Positions 45,195 through 54,192 of a DNA stretch of 64,000 nucleotides are shown here, in pieces. The stretch's first letter is position 1. Each line of letters starts with the position of its first letter. The position numbers were made by a program, and so were the translations under genes. Source of the stretch: Marivita sp. (lineage in GTDB: Bacteria > Pseudomonadota > Alphaproteobacteria > Rhodobacterales > Rhodobacteraceae); contig NZ_JALEGT010000017.1 of assembly GCF_022763305.1 (NCBI RefSeq), forward strand, positions 100,425 to 164,424, written 5' to 3'. Under the pieces are notes generated by a model, which worked only from the letters and a program-made list of their open reading frames with translations, did no database searches and was not told the origin of the DNA.

Positions 45195-46823
45195 ATGGGT
45201 TGGATGCGGGATGAAACCGGATTGGGCAAGCGCACGGCGAATTTCGTGCCGCTGACGCCGCTGTCGCATCTGCAACGTGCCGTTGAGGTGTTTCCCGACA
45301 CAATCGCCGTTGTGCATGGCCCGCATCGCAAGACCTATCGCGAATACCACGAGCGGGTCACCCGGCTGGCCTCGGCGCTTGCCGCGATGGGCGTGCAGCC
45401 CGGCGATGTGGTGGCGACGATCCTGCCCAACATTCCCGCACAGGCCGAAGCGCATTTCGGCGTGCCTGCCTGCGGCGCTGTTCTGAACACGATCAACACC
45501 CGTCTGGATGTGGACACCATCGCCTATATCCTCGACCATGGCGAGGCGAAGGTGGTGTTGTGCGACCCGCAGTTCATGTCGGTGCTGGCGCAGGCGATGG
45601 ACCTGATGGAGGGCCCCGCCCCCAAGGTGATCGAAGTGGCCGATCCGCATGAGGGCGTGATGCCCCACAGCACCTATCCCGAATACGAGGACGTTCTGGC
45701 GCGGGCCAATCCGGATTTTCAGTGGATCATGCCCGAGGACGAATGGGAGAGCCTCGCGCTCAACTACACCTCCGGAACCACGGGGCGTCCCAAGGGCGTC
45801 GTCTACCATCACCGTGGGGCGTACCTGATGACGATGGGCACAGCCGTGAGCTGGGAAATGGCGCTGCGGCCCAAGTACCTGACCATTGTGCCGCTGTTCC
45901 ACTGCAACGGCTGGAACCACACCTGGATGATGCCGCTGCTGGGTGGCACGGTTGTGTGCTGCCGCGACATCAGCGCCAAGGCCATCTACAACGCGATTGC
46001 CGACGAGGGCGTGACCCATTTCGGCGGTGCGCCCATCGTTCTGAACATGATCGTCAACTCGGACCCGAGCGAGCGGCGTGAATTTGACCATCTGGTAAAA
46101 GTTTACACCGCAGGCGCGCCTCCTGCCCCGGCAACGCTGGCCAAGATCGGCGATCTGGGCTTTCACGTGATGCAGGTCTACGGCCTTACCGAAACTTACG
46201 GTCACGTCACCGAGTGCGTCTGGAACGGCGACGCGTGGGACGGTCTGGAACAGGACGCAAAGTCAGCCATCAAGGCCCGCCAAGGCGTAGCCTTTCCGAT
46301 GATGGAAAAGATCGACGTGATCGGCGAGGACGGCCGCCCCGTGCCGCGCGATGGCAAGACTCAGGGCGAGATCGTCATTCGCGGCAATGCGGTGATGAAG
46401 GGATACCTCAAGAACCCCAAGGCCACGGACGAGGCGTTCGAAGGCGGGCATTTCCATTCCGGCGACATCGCGGTGATGCACCCGGACAATTACTGCCAGA
46501 TCGCGGACCGGGCGAAAGACATCATCATTTCGGGCGGTGAGAACATCTCTTCGGTCGAGGTCGAAGGCTGCCTGATGGCGCATGACGCGGTGCTGCTTTG
46601 TGCCGTGGTGGCCAAACCGGACGATAAATGGGGCGAGGTGCCCTGCGCCTTTGTCGAGCTGAAGGGCAACCACAGCGCCACCGAGGACGAACTGATCGCC
46701 TTCGCCCGGTCGCGGCTTGCGGGGTTCAAGACGCCCAAGAAGGTGGTGTTCGAGGAATTGCCGAAAACCTCGACCGGGAAAATCCAGAAATTCCAGCTTC
46801 GGGAACGGGCGAAGGCGCTCTGA
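45195..46823 (+). CDS. Acyl-CoA synthetase (AMP-forming)
   Basis: A 542-residue adenylate-forming ligase. The AMP-binding signature YTSGTTGRPKGVVYHHRGAY lies near residue 190, the A5-type motif VYGLTETYGHVTE near 335, and the C-terminal lysine motif PKTSTGKIQKFQLRE at the end. It activates medium- or long-chain fatty acids, or possibly methylmercaptopropionate as in DmdB. GGGGAGG seven bases before ATG 45195 sets the start. It would feed the beta-oxidation operon just upstream. Confidence 0.92.
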   Translation: MGWMRDETGLGKRTANFVPLTPLSHLQRAVEVFPDTIAVVHGPHRKTYREYHERVTRLASALAAMGVQPGDVVATILPNIPAQAEAHFGVPACGAVLNTINTRLDVDTIAYILDHGEAKVVLCDPQFMSVLAQAMDLMEGPAPKVIEVADPHEGVMPHSTYPEYEDVLARANPDFQWIMPEDEWESLALNYTSGTTGRPKGVVYHHRGAYLMTMGTAVSWEMALRPKYLTIVPLFHCNGWNHTWMMPLLGGTVVCCRDISAKAIYNAIADEGVTHFGGAPIVLNMIVNSDPSERREFDHLVKVYTAGAPPAPATLAKIGDLGFHVMQVYGLTETYGHVTECVWNGDAWDGLEQDAKSAIKARQGVAFPMMEKIDVIGEDGRPVPRDGKTQGEIVIRGNAVMKGYLKNPKATDEAFEGGHFHSGDIAVMHPDNYCQIADRAKDIIISGGENISSVEVEGCLMAHDAVLLCAVVAKPDDKWGEVPCAFVELKGNHSATEDELIAFARSRLAGFKTPKKVVFEELPKTSTGKIQKFQLRERAKAL

Positions 46824-46837
46824 GCCAGCGGTCCGGG

Positions 46838-47224
46838 CTACTGGATATAGCGCATCAGCTCGGCCGCCCGCGCGCGGCCAAGTTCGACCTTGCAGGCGTC
46901 GATTGCGATGCCTGTCCCGGACCCGCCGCCAAAGGTAGCGCCCACATAGTCGCAATGCGCGTCGCGATACGCCGACCAGGCCGCCTGTGCCGCCTCGAGC
47001 GCTGGCGCCGTCACGACACGGCCTGTGATGCCGTCCAGCTCGTCTGCGGAGGATTGTGCAAAGCCCAGATAGATCTCGACGGTCGCGTCCACGCGCGCAA
47101 GCGTGTCGGCCACGCAAGCGCCGATCTCGACCTGGCTGCTGCCGCCGCATTCGGTTGCCGGGTCGGCGAGGGCAAGGCCCGCCCCGCAGACTATGAGGCA
47201 CAAGGCCGAGGCGCGTGTTTTCAT
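46838..47224 (-). CDS. LprI/DUF1311-like periplasmic protein
   Basis: A 128-residue exported protein with a signal peptide (MKTRASALCLIVCGAGLALA). The mature part has the LprI/DUF1311-type pattern: ATECGGSSQVEIGACVADTLARVDA, then AAWSAYRDAHCDYVGATFGGGSG and DACKVELGRARAAEL (each given in part). Four cysteines probably form two disulfides. Some members inhibit lysozyme, but most have no known role. It converges on the acyl-CoA ligase gene with 14 nt between stops. Confidence 0.82.
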   Translation of the reverse strand: MKTRASALCLIVCGAGLALADPATECGGSSQVEIGACVADTLARVDATVEIYLGFAQSSADELDGITGRVVTAPALEAAQAAWSAYRDAHCDYVGATFGGGSGTGIAIDACKVELGRARAAELMRYIQ

Positions 47225-47507
47225 GGCAGACCCTCCGTTCAGGCTGGATCGACAGATCCCTCGTTGTTCCCCCGAAGCATATGTGCCGGCGGTCTGCCAT
47301 GAAAGATAAAACCGGAGGCCATATCTTTCGTGTCTCTGTGGCACCGTCGGGAGGCCCTTTGCATCGCGGCCGGACGGCGCTGTGGCCCGGTGCCAAGGCT
47401 TTGCAAAGTGGCATGCCTCGTGCAACAGCATCGGTACCCCTGCCGCATTGCGCGAACCGCAACGCGGGTGTACCCTGACGATCAACCAACGAGGCAGAGC
47501 AGCCCGC

Positions 47508-48533
47508 ATGACCGCGCTGAAGGAATTTCAACGGCTGGAGGCCGAAGGGGTCTGGCGCGCAACACCCGCCGACCAGCGCAAGGACGTGATCGTGTCCTTG
47601 GGCGATGCCTCGTTGACGATCCTCGATCTGCGGGAAAACGTTCTGGCGCATTGGTCGGTTGCCGCTGTGGCACGCGCCAACAAGGGGCAGATGCCCGCGA
47701 TCTATCATCCCGATGGCGATCCGGGCGAAACACTCGAATTCGGACAAGAGAGCATCCAGATGATCGAGGCGATCGAGCGCATCCGCTCCGCCATCGACCG
47801 GACCCGTCCGAAACCGGGCAAGCTGCGGTTCTGGATCACCGGGCTGATCGCGGCCTCAGTGATCGGCGGGATTGTCTTCTGGCTGCCGGATGCGCTCCTG
47901 CGGCACACGGTGCAGGTTGTGCCAGCGGTCAAACGGGTCGAGATCGGGGACGCTCTACTTGCGCGGATCATGCGGATTTCCGGGCAGGCCTGCATGACCC
48001 GCGACGCCCGCGAACCGCTGCGGCGTCTGGCCTCGCGCGTCCTGGGGCCTGCGCAGCGCGGTGCCTTGGTGGTGCTGCCGGGGGGCGTGGCTGAAACCGC
48101 GCATCTGCCGGGCGGGCGTATCCTGCTCAACAGAGCTTTGATCGAAGACCCGGAAGAGCCGGATGTGACGGCGGGCTATGTGCTGACCGAACGGTTGCGG
48201 GCGCTGACGCAGGATCCGCTCGAGGAAATGCTGATCCAGACCGGGCTCTGGTCCAGCCTGCGGCTCTTGACGACCGGCGAAATGGCCGATGCCGATCTGG
48301 ACCGATACAGCGAATATCTTCTGGCGCAACCGCCGACGGAGCTGTCCACCGACGTGATCCTTGCCGGGTTCGAAACCGCCGGATTGCGCACCACCCCTTA
48401 TGCCTATGCCGTTGACATCACGGGGGAATCGACACTGCCCCTGATCGAGGCAGACCCAATGGCTGGCAAGGATGCCCGTCCGGTTCTCAGTGATGCGGAC
48501 TGGTTGCGCCTGCAGGGCATCTGCGGCGAGTGA
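47508..48533 (+). CDS. Membrane protein with degenerate M48-like domain
   Basis: A 341-residue protein. Residues 1-100 are cytoplasmic and PH-like in pattern. A single span lies at 107-126. The periplasmic part resembles the core of M48-type peptidases: LPGGRILLNRALI at 200-212, where family members have LPGG-hydrophobic strands. The following helix reads AGYVLTERLR (222-231), where HExxH would be expected, so zinc ligands are lost. MADADLDRYSEYLL takes the place of the third-ligand helix. It is likely a pseudopeptidase; this is inference. Confidence 0.6.
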   Translation: MTALKEFQRLEAEGVWRATPADQRKDVIVSLGDASLTILDLRENVLAHWSVAAVARANKGQMPAIYHPDGDPGETLEFGQESIQMIEAIERIRSAIDRTRPKPGKLRFWITGLIAASVIGGIVFWLPDALLRHTVQVVPAVKRVEIGDALLARIMRISGQACMTRDAREPLRRLASRVLGPAQRGALVVLPGGVAETAHLPGGRILLNRALIEDPEEPDVTAGYVLTERLRALTQDPLEEMLIQTGLWSSLRLLTTGEMADADLDRYSEYLLAQPPTELSTDVILAGFETAGLRTTPYAYAVDITGESTLPLIEADPMAGKDARPVLSDADWLRLQGICGE

Positions 48534-49178
48534 TCAGTGGCCAAGGCCCTTGCCGCGCCCCACGATCACAGGCTCCTTGATGCGCTGCGGTTTGGTCAAC
48601 AGTTTTCGCGGCACCGTATTGCTCCAGACCTGCTGGGTCGCGCGGTGGCCCTGCCGGGTCATGTGGGCGCGATGCGGATTGAGGCGGTCATCCTCCCAGG
48701 CGGGTTTGTAGCCCTTGGGCACCTTCGGCAGCGTCGTGCCCTGCGCGTCATAGACATGCTTGGGAACAATCCGCTCTTCATAGACGCGGGGCTGCGGCTG
48801 GCTGTATTTCTGCGCCTGAACCGTACGGTTGGGGACCATCGGAACCGCACGCTGCGGCGTGATGATGCGCTGCGGCGTGATGATCACCGGGGCGGCTTCG
48901 GCCACGACGATGGGGGCAGGCGCCGGACGCGCGAGGCTTGGGGACTGACCGCAGATCGGTTGCCGGTTCTGACCGACACGGGGGACCCACGTCACTGCAC
49001 CATCCACACCGGCCCGGACATAAACGCAGCCCCGGCTATCGACATATTGCCGGGCGTCATAGCTGGCAGGCGGCAGTTCCGCCGGTGAAGTGACCTGCAA
49101 GCCCTGGGCTGACACGGATACGGCTGACACGAGCAGCGCGGCCAACGCAGCCGCAGCTTTGATACGATACACAATCAT
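48534..49178 (-). CDS. Secreted protein of unknown function, Pro/Gln-rich
   Basis: A 214-residue exported protein with a signal peptide (MIVYRIKAAAALAALLVSAVSVSA). A conserved-looking N-terminal unit, YDARQYVDSRGCVYVRAGVDGAVTWVPRVGQNRQPICG (given as YDARQYVDSRGCVYVRAG), has two cysteines and resembles the SPOR-associated envelope proteins of Rhodobacterales. The rest is basic and low complexity, with the tandem ITPQRIITPQR. It converges on the M48-like gene with no gap. Role unknown. Confidence 0.7.
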   Translation of the reverse strand: MIVYRIKAAAALAALLVSAVSVSAQGLQVTSPAELPPASYDARQYVDSRGCVYVRAGVDGAVTWVPRVGQNRQPICGQSPSLARPAPAPIVVAEAAPVIITPQRIITPQRAVPMVPNRTVQAQKYSQPQPRVYEERIVPKHVYDAQGTTLPKVPKGYKPAWEDDRLNPHRAHMTRQGHRATQQVWSNTVPRKLLTKPQRIKEPVIVGRGKGLGH

Positions 49179-49236
49179 TTGTCTGTCCCCACAGATGTGT
49201 CCGAAGACTGCCTGTCAGGGTTTTGACTGTAAAGGG

Positions 49237-49869
49237 CTATTTCGTGCCGAACATCCGGTCGCCTGCATCGCCCAGACCCGGCACGATGTAGCCGAGTTCA
49301 TTCAGGTGCGAATCCAGTGCTGCGGTGACGATGGGGACATCGGGGTGTGCCTCTTTCATGCGGGCGACGCCTTCGGGCGCGGCGAGCAGGCAGAGGAAGA
49401 TGATGTTCTTGGCGCCCGCGTCCTTCACCAGATCAATCGCGGCGGCAGAGCTGTTGCCGGTGGCAAGCATCGGGTCGACGACAATCGTAATGCGATCCTC
49501 GAGTTGCGCGGGGACCTTGAAGTAATACTGCACCGGTTTGAGCGTTTCCTCGTCCCGGTAAAGGCCGACAAAGCCCACGCGGGCGGCAGGAATCAGTTCG
49601 AGGATACCGTCGAGCAACCCGTTGCCCGCCCGCAGGATCGAGATCAGCGCGAGCTTCTTGCCGTCGATCACCGGCGCGTCCATTTCGCAGAGCGGGGTTT
49701 CAATGCGCTTGGTGGTCATCGGCAGGCTGCGCGTCACTTCGTAGGCCAGCAAGTGGCTGATTTCGCGCAGCAATTGCCGGAACGACTTGGTTGAGGTGTC
49801 TTTCTCGCGCATCAGGCTCAGTTTGTGCTGAACAAGCGGGTGGTCAACGATGGTCAGGTGTTGGGTCAT
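49237..49869 (-). CDS. upp: Uracil phosphoribosyltransferase
   Basis: A 210-residue salvage enzyme making UMP from uracil and PRPP. The PRPP loop is [15 protein letters not shown] and the uracil-binding C-terminus is [34 protein letters not shown] is also typical. It is the last gene of the cdd-deoA-deoB-add-upp operon, with a 4 nt overlap with add. Confidence 0.96.
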   Translation of the reverse strand: MTQHLTIVDHPLVQHKLSLMREKDTSTKSFRQLLREISHLLAYEVTRSLPMTTKRIETPLCEMDAPVIDGKKLALISILRAGNGLLDGILELIPAARVGFVGLYRDEETLKPVQYYFKVPAQLEDRITIVVDPMLATGNSSAAAIDLVKDAGAKNIIFLCLLAAPEGVARMKEAHPDVPIVTAALDSHLNELGYIVPGLGDAGDRMFGTK

Positions 49870-50906
49870 GTGCGCTCCAGTCGTTTCAGGACACGGGTGC
49901 GGGTGTCCTCGTCGCAGAAGGCCGCGCGGGCGGCGGTGTCGTTCAGTTCGGCAAATACATCTTCGTCCCAGCGGAAGGTGCGGGCAAGATTGACATATTC
50001 GTCGCGCATCGTGGTGTGAAAGAAGGGCGGATCGTCAGTGGAGACCGTGACCTTCATCCCGCGTTTGCGCAGGTTTTCAATGGGGTGTTCGGCAAGGCTC
50101 GGGTAGACGTTGAGGGTCACGTTGGAACCCGGGCAAACTTCGAGGGTAATCTCGTTCTCCACAAGCCTGTCCACAAGCGCCAGATCGTTGATCGCGTGGA
50201 CACCGTGGCCGATCCGTTCGACACGCAGATCATCCACCGCATCGCGCACCGATTGCGCGCCGCCCCATTCGCCCGCATGGGCCGTCAGGCGCAGCCCGGC
50301 TTCACGTGCCATGTCAAAGCTGTAGGCAAAGTCCCTGGGTTTGCCTTTCATTTCGTCGCCGGCGATTCCGAAGCCAACGATCCAGTCGCCTGCGGTCTCA
50401 GCCGCACACAGTGCCGAGGCCTTGGCCTTTTCCGGACCGAAATGGCGGATGCAGGTGACGATGCCGCGCAGGATGATGCCGTGATCGCGTTCGGCCTCGT
50501 CCGCCGCGTCCTTGATGGCGTGCAGGTATTCGCGCCACGCGCCCACGTCGCTGCCGCCACAGAAATCGGGGGACAGGAAGGTTTCGGAATAGATCACGTC
50601 GTTTGCGGCGCTTTCCTCAAGCACAGCCTTGGTCAGACGGGCGTAATCCTCGGGCGTTTTGAGCACGCTGGTGGCGGCTTCATAGACGCTCAGAAAATGC
50701 ACGAAATCGCGGTAGGCGTAGCTGCCATCGGGTTTGAAGACGCCGTCGAGATTGACCGATTTTTCCTTGGCCAGCCCCTTGATGAACGCGGGCGGGGCCG
50801 CGCCTTCGTGATGCAGGTGCAGTTCGACCTTGGGCAGACGCATGATGCGATCAAGCTCTTCTTCGTCCATCGGACGGCTCAGACGCTCGCGTTCTTCTTC
50901 ATCCAT
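49866..50906 (-). CDS. add: Adenosine deaminase
   Basis: A 346-residue metal-dependent deaminase. Zinc ligands lie in [14 protein letters not shown] and TAHAGEWGG, and the catalytic STDDPPFF sequence is near residue 270. It converts adenosine to inosine. ATG 50906 overlaps the deoB stop (TGATG) and has GGAG upstream; a second MDEEE 12 residues later has none. The frame to 51152 lies inside deoB and was rejected. Confidence 0.94.
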   Translation of the reverse strand: MDEEERERLSRPMDEEELDRIMRLPKVELHLHHEGAAPPAFIKGLAKEKSVNLDGVFKPDGSYAYRDFVHFLSVYEAATSVLKTPEDYARLTKAVLEESAANDVIYSETFLSPDFCGGSDVGAWREYLHAIKDAADEAERDHGIILRGIVTCIRHFGPEKAKASALCAAETAGDWIVGFGIAGDEMKGKPRDFAYSFDMAREAGLRLTAHAGEWGGAQSVRDAVDDLRVERIGHGVHAINDLALVDRLVENEITLEVCPGSNVTLNVYPSLAEHPIENLRKRGMKVTVSTDDPPFFHTTMRDEYVNLARTFRWDEDVFAELNDTAARAAFCDEDTRTRVLKRLERT

Positions 50907-52114
50907 CACAGGAAACTCCGCCCCGATCCTTTTGACGCCACACCCAGATGTTCGGCGATGCTTGCGGCCACGTCGACAAAGCCGACATGGCCGATCTCTC
51001 CGCTGCCAGCCCCGGCGATAAGCACCGGCACCCGTTCGCGGGTGTGGTCCGTGCCGCTCCATGTGGGGTCGTTGCCATGATCGGCGGTGATGAGCAAGAG
51101 ATCGTCGGGTTTGAGCTTTGGCAGCAGTTTGCCGATTTCGGCATCGAACCATTCAAGCGCGCAAGCATAGCCCGACACATCACGGCGGTGGCCATATTTG
51201 CTGTCGAACTCGACGAAATTGGCAAAGATCAAAGCGCTTTCGGGGGCGGTGTCGATCTGATGCGCGAGGTGGGTCATCAGTTGTGCATCCGACCCCTTGT
51301 GCACCGTGTCAATGCCCGCCATCGAGAAGATGTCGCCGATTTTGCCAATGCCGATGACCGCTTGCCCGGCGTCCTGCACCCAGTTTGTGAGCACGGGTTC
51401 GGGCGGTGCGATGGCATAGTCGCGGCGGTTGGTGGTGCGTTCAAAGCTGCCGTCCTGCCCGATGAAGGGTCGCGCGATCACGCGGCCGATGCGGCGGTCG
51501 TGGCACATGGGGGCGAGGTCTTCACACAGCTTGAGCAGGCAATCGAGGCCAAACGCCTCTTCATGCGCGGCGATCTGAAGGACACTGTCGGCCGAGGTGT
51601 AACAGATCGGCTGTCCGGTGCGCAGATGTTCCGCGCCAAAGGTTTCGATCACCCGGATGCCGTTGCTGTGGCAATTGCCGAGGATACCGTCGGTGCCTGC
51701 GAGGTCGCAGATGCGCTGGGTGATGTCTTCCGGGAAAGAAGGGACGGTGTCGGGCAGATAGGTCCAGTCCCACGGCACGGGCAGGCCCGCGAGTTCCCAG
51801 TGCCCCGAAGGCGTGTCCTTGCCTTTGGAGACTTCCGTGGCAGCGCCCCAGCGTCCGGTCGGCGTGGCGTCAAGGCCGGGGGCATGCTGGCCTGAGGCCA
51901 GTTCGACAGCGTGGCCAAGACCCAGTGCGTCGAGCGTCGGCAGATGCAACGGTCCGCTGCGCCCATCTTCGGCCTGCCCCGCGGCGCAGGCCTGGGCGAT
52001 ATGGAGGATCGTGTTGGCACCGGTGTCCGGGACAGTGCCGTTGAAGAACTGGTCGGCGTCCGGCGCACCGCCGATGCCGACGGAGTCCATGACGACAAGG
52101 AAGGCGCGGCTCAT
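50906..52114 (-). CDS. deoB: Phosphopentomutase
   Basis: A 402-residue alkaline-phosphatase-superfamily enzyme that turns (deoxy)ribose 1-phosphate into the 5-phosphate. The N-terminal metal site is VVMDSVGIGGAPDADQF and the C-terminal site is LITADHGNDPTWSGTDHTRE. It is translationally coupled to deoA upstream (ATGA overlap) and add downstream. Confidence 0.96.
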   Translation of the reverse strand: MSRAFLVVMDSVGIGGAPDADQFFNGTVPDTGANTILHIAQACAAGQAEDGRSGPLHLPTLDALGLGHAVELASGQHAPGLDATPTGRWGAATEVSKGKDTPSGHWELAGLPVPWDWTYLPDTVPSFPEDITQRICDLAGTDGILGNCHSNGIRVIETFGAEHLRTGQPICYTSADSVLQIAAHEEAFGLDCLLKLCEDLAPMCHDRRIGRVIARPFIGQDGSFERTTNRRDYAIAPPEPVLTNWVQDAGQAVIGIGKIGDIFSMAGIDTVHKGSDAQLMTHLAHQIDTAPESALIFANFVEFDSKYGHRRDVSGYACALEWFDAEIGKLLPKLKPDDLLLITADHGNDPTWSGTDHTRERVPVLIAGAGSGEIGHVGFVDVAASIAEHLGVASKGSGRSFL

Positions 52115-53403
52115 GTGATATGCTCCAGCACAAGGGCGGGCGAAGTTGCAGGGCCGTCCCCCAAGGTGATCGCGGCGCGCACCGCCTGTTCGGCCTCGTC
52201 CGCCTGGCTTTCACGGGCGGCGTGGATGCGGGCCAAAGGCTGACCCTTGGTGACACGATCCCCGATGGAGACCACATCGCTGAGGCCCACCGCCGGGTTG
52301 ACCACATCGGTTTCGACCTGACGTCCCCCGCCCAGCGCCACGACGGTCAGGCCAAGGACTTCGCCGTCGATGGCGCTGACGGTGCCCGAGGCTGGTGCTG
52401 CGACTTCGCGGATCACGGGGGCTTCGGGCAGGAACCGGGCCCAGTCCTCGACGAAATGCACCGGGCCGCCCATGGCATAGACCATCGCTCCGAATTTTTC
52501 GGCGGCGGTGCCACTGGCGATGGCTTGACCGATCTTCGAAGTGCCATCGCTGATCCCGGCCTGTTCGAGCAACGCGCCGCCCAAGGCAATGGTCAAATCC
52601 AGCAACCTGCCCGAGGTCGCGCCTGTGAGGACGCGCATGACGTCGATCACTTCGAGCGCGTTGCCAAGACTGGGGGCCAAGGGTTGCGACATTTCGGTAA
52701 TGAGTGCGGAGGTCGGACAGCCGGTGGCGTTTGCCGTATCCACCAGGGCGCGGGCCAACGCGCGGGCGTCGTCCTGCGATTTCATGAACGCGCCCGAGCC
52801 GCATTTGACGTCAAGCACCAGCCCTTCGAGACCTGCGGCGAGTTTCTTGGACAGGATCGAGGCTGTGATGAGATCGAGGCTTTCCACCGTCGCGGTCACA
52901 TCGCGGATGGCGTAGAGCCGTTTGTCGGCGGGGGCGATGTCGGCGCTGGCGCTCACGATGGCACAGCCGACCTTGGACACGACCTGCCGGAACTGGTCTT
53001 CGGTGAGCGTGGTTCGGAAGCCGGGAATGGACTCGAGCTTGTCCAGCGTGCCGCCGGTATGGCCGAGCCCCCGGCCCGAGATCATCGGGACATACACACC
53101 ACAGGCCGCCAGCGCGGGGGCGAGGATCAGGCTGACGCAATCCCCCACCCCGCCGGTCGAGTGTTTATCAAGCACCGGCGCGTCGAGATCCCACTGCAGC
53201 ACCTTGCCGCTGTCGCGCATCGCGGCGGTCAGGGCCGCCCGGCCCGCGTTCCCCAGTCCGTTCAGGCACACGCCCATAGCGAACGCCCCGGCCTGCGCAT
53301 CGCTGACCGACCCATCGGCCAGCCCTTGAGCAAACCACGCCAGCGCGTTAGCGTCGGGTGCGCCGCCTTTGCGTAAGGTGGCGATGATCGCGCGTGCGTC
53401 CAT
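52111..53403 (-). CDS. deoA: Thymidine phosphorylase
   Basis: A 430-residue enzyme that splits thymidine or deoxyuridine with phosphate. The family signature is VLDKHSTGGVGDCVSLILAP, and LDVKCGSGAFMKS and a C-terminal PYNP domain are intact. The start overlaps the cdd stop by one base (TGATG). Confidence 0.96.
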   Translation of the reverse strand: MDARAIIATLRKGGAPDANALAWFAQGLADGSVSDAQAGAFAMGVCLNGLGNAGRAALTAAMRDSGKVLQWDLDAPVLDKHSTGGVGDCVSLILAPALAACGVYVPMISGRGLGHTGGTLDKLESIPGFRTTLTEDQFRQVVSKVGCAIVSASADIAPADKRLYAIRDVTATVESLDLITASILSKKLAAGLEGLVLDVKCGSGAFMKSQDDARALARALVDTANATGCPTSALITEMSQPLAPSLGNALEVIDVMRVLTGATSGRLLDLTIALGGALLEQAGISDGTSKIGQAIASGTAAEKFGAMVYAMGGPVHFVEDWARFLPEAPVIREVAAPASGTVSAIDGEVLGLTVVALGGGRQVETDVVNPAVGLSDVVSIGDRVTKGQPLARIHAARESQADEAEQAVRAAITLGDGPATSPALVLEHIT

Positions 53404-53795
53404 CAGGTGCGGTCCATGTGGCCCGCGTCAAACGCGCCGGGCAGAAGGTCGCCCACGGTCGTCTTGAATTCGGCGCCGTCCGTGGTGGCGAGCGTCACCG
53501 GAACATCGCGCGCGGCGAATTCCGAGAGTTTCTGACGGCAACCGCCACAGGGAGGCACCGGATCAGGGCTGTCGGCCACGACATACGCTTCGACGATGCG
53601 CGACGCGCCCGAGGCGATCATCGCGGCAATGGCCCCGGCCTCGGCACAGGTGCCCTCGGGATAGGCGACATTCTCGACGTTGCAGCCGACGTGGATCGTG
53701 CCATCCTCAGACCGCAGGGCCGCACCCACCTTGAAATTGGAATAGGGCGCATAGGCCTTTTCCCGGACCGCGCGCGCCGCGTCTTTCAGTTCCAT
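53403..53795 (-). CDS. cdd: Cytidine deaminase
   Basis: A 130-residue zinc enzyme that converts cytidine to uridine. The proton-shuttle glutamate is in CAEAGAIAAMIASG and the zinc cysteines in PPCGGCRQKLSEF. It is the first gene of the nucleoside-salvage operon. ATG 53795 gives the usual MELKDAARAVREKAYAPYS; the frame to 53855 has no support. Confidence 0.95.
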   Translation of the reverse strand: MELKDAARAVREKAYAPYSNFKVGAALRSEDGTIHVGCNVENVAYPEGTCAEAGAIAAMIASGASRIVEAYVVADSPDPVPPCGGCRQKLSEFAARDVPVTLATTDGAEFKTTVGDLLPGAFDAGHMDRT

Positions 53796-53913
53796 CGGTT
53801 CCCCACCCAAAGTTCTCAGTCTCCCATGATTGCGAGGCCCCGCGCCCGATTGCAAGGGCTGGAGGAACCGGAACTCATTGCTCCGCGTTCTGACTTAAAG
53901 AGAGGAGGCCGCC

Positions 53914-54105
53914 ATGCCGATACAAAACAGCCTGAGCCTTGATCCGACGGTTGGACTTGGTCCTGATCCCGAAGAACAGATGACCGAGAAACAGGCGATC
54001 CAGCTGCGTGAACTTGCCAGCGAAGCGGACGAGCCCTTTGACGGAAGCCTGACGCGCAGGCAGGCCCAACGCCGCATCGCACATCTTCAGGAATACCTGA
54101 AATGA
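53914..54105 (+). CDS. DUF3072 family small protein
   Basis: A 63-residue protein. The core MTEKQAIQLRELASEADEPF with LTRRQAQRRIAHLQ matches DUF3072, a short helical domain of unknown function. GAGGAGG precedes the ATG. It is divergent from the cdd operon. Confidence 0.85.
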   Translation: MPIQNSLSLDPTVGLGPDPEEQMTEKQAIQLRELASEADEPFDGSLTRRQAQRRIAHLQEYLK

Positions 54106-54150
54106 GTTTCTTGCCGCCAAGGCAACTGACTGCCCTTTCCCCGCGACCAG

Positions 54151-54174
54151 ATTTGGTTTAACCCTAAACCAAAT
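54151..54174. promoter_or_regulatory. Perfect inverted repeat upstream of the malic enzyme gene
   Basis: ATTTGGTTTA and TAAACCAAAT form a perfect 10 bp inverted repeat around ACCC, ending 18 bases before the maeB ATG and 45 bases after the DUF3072 gene. It could be a terminator for the small gene or an operator for maeB. It is AT-rich, unlike the other stems in the window, which favours an operator. Confidence 0.5.
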
Positions 54175-54192
54175 TTGAGCGGGACGGGATTC

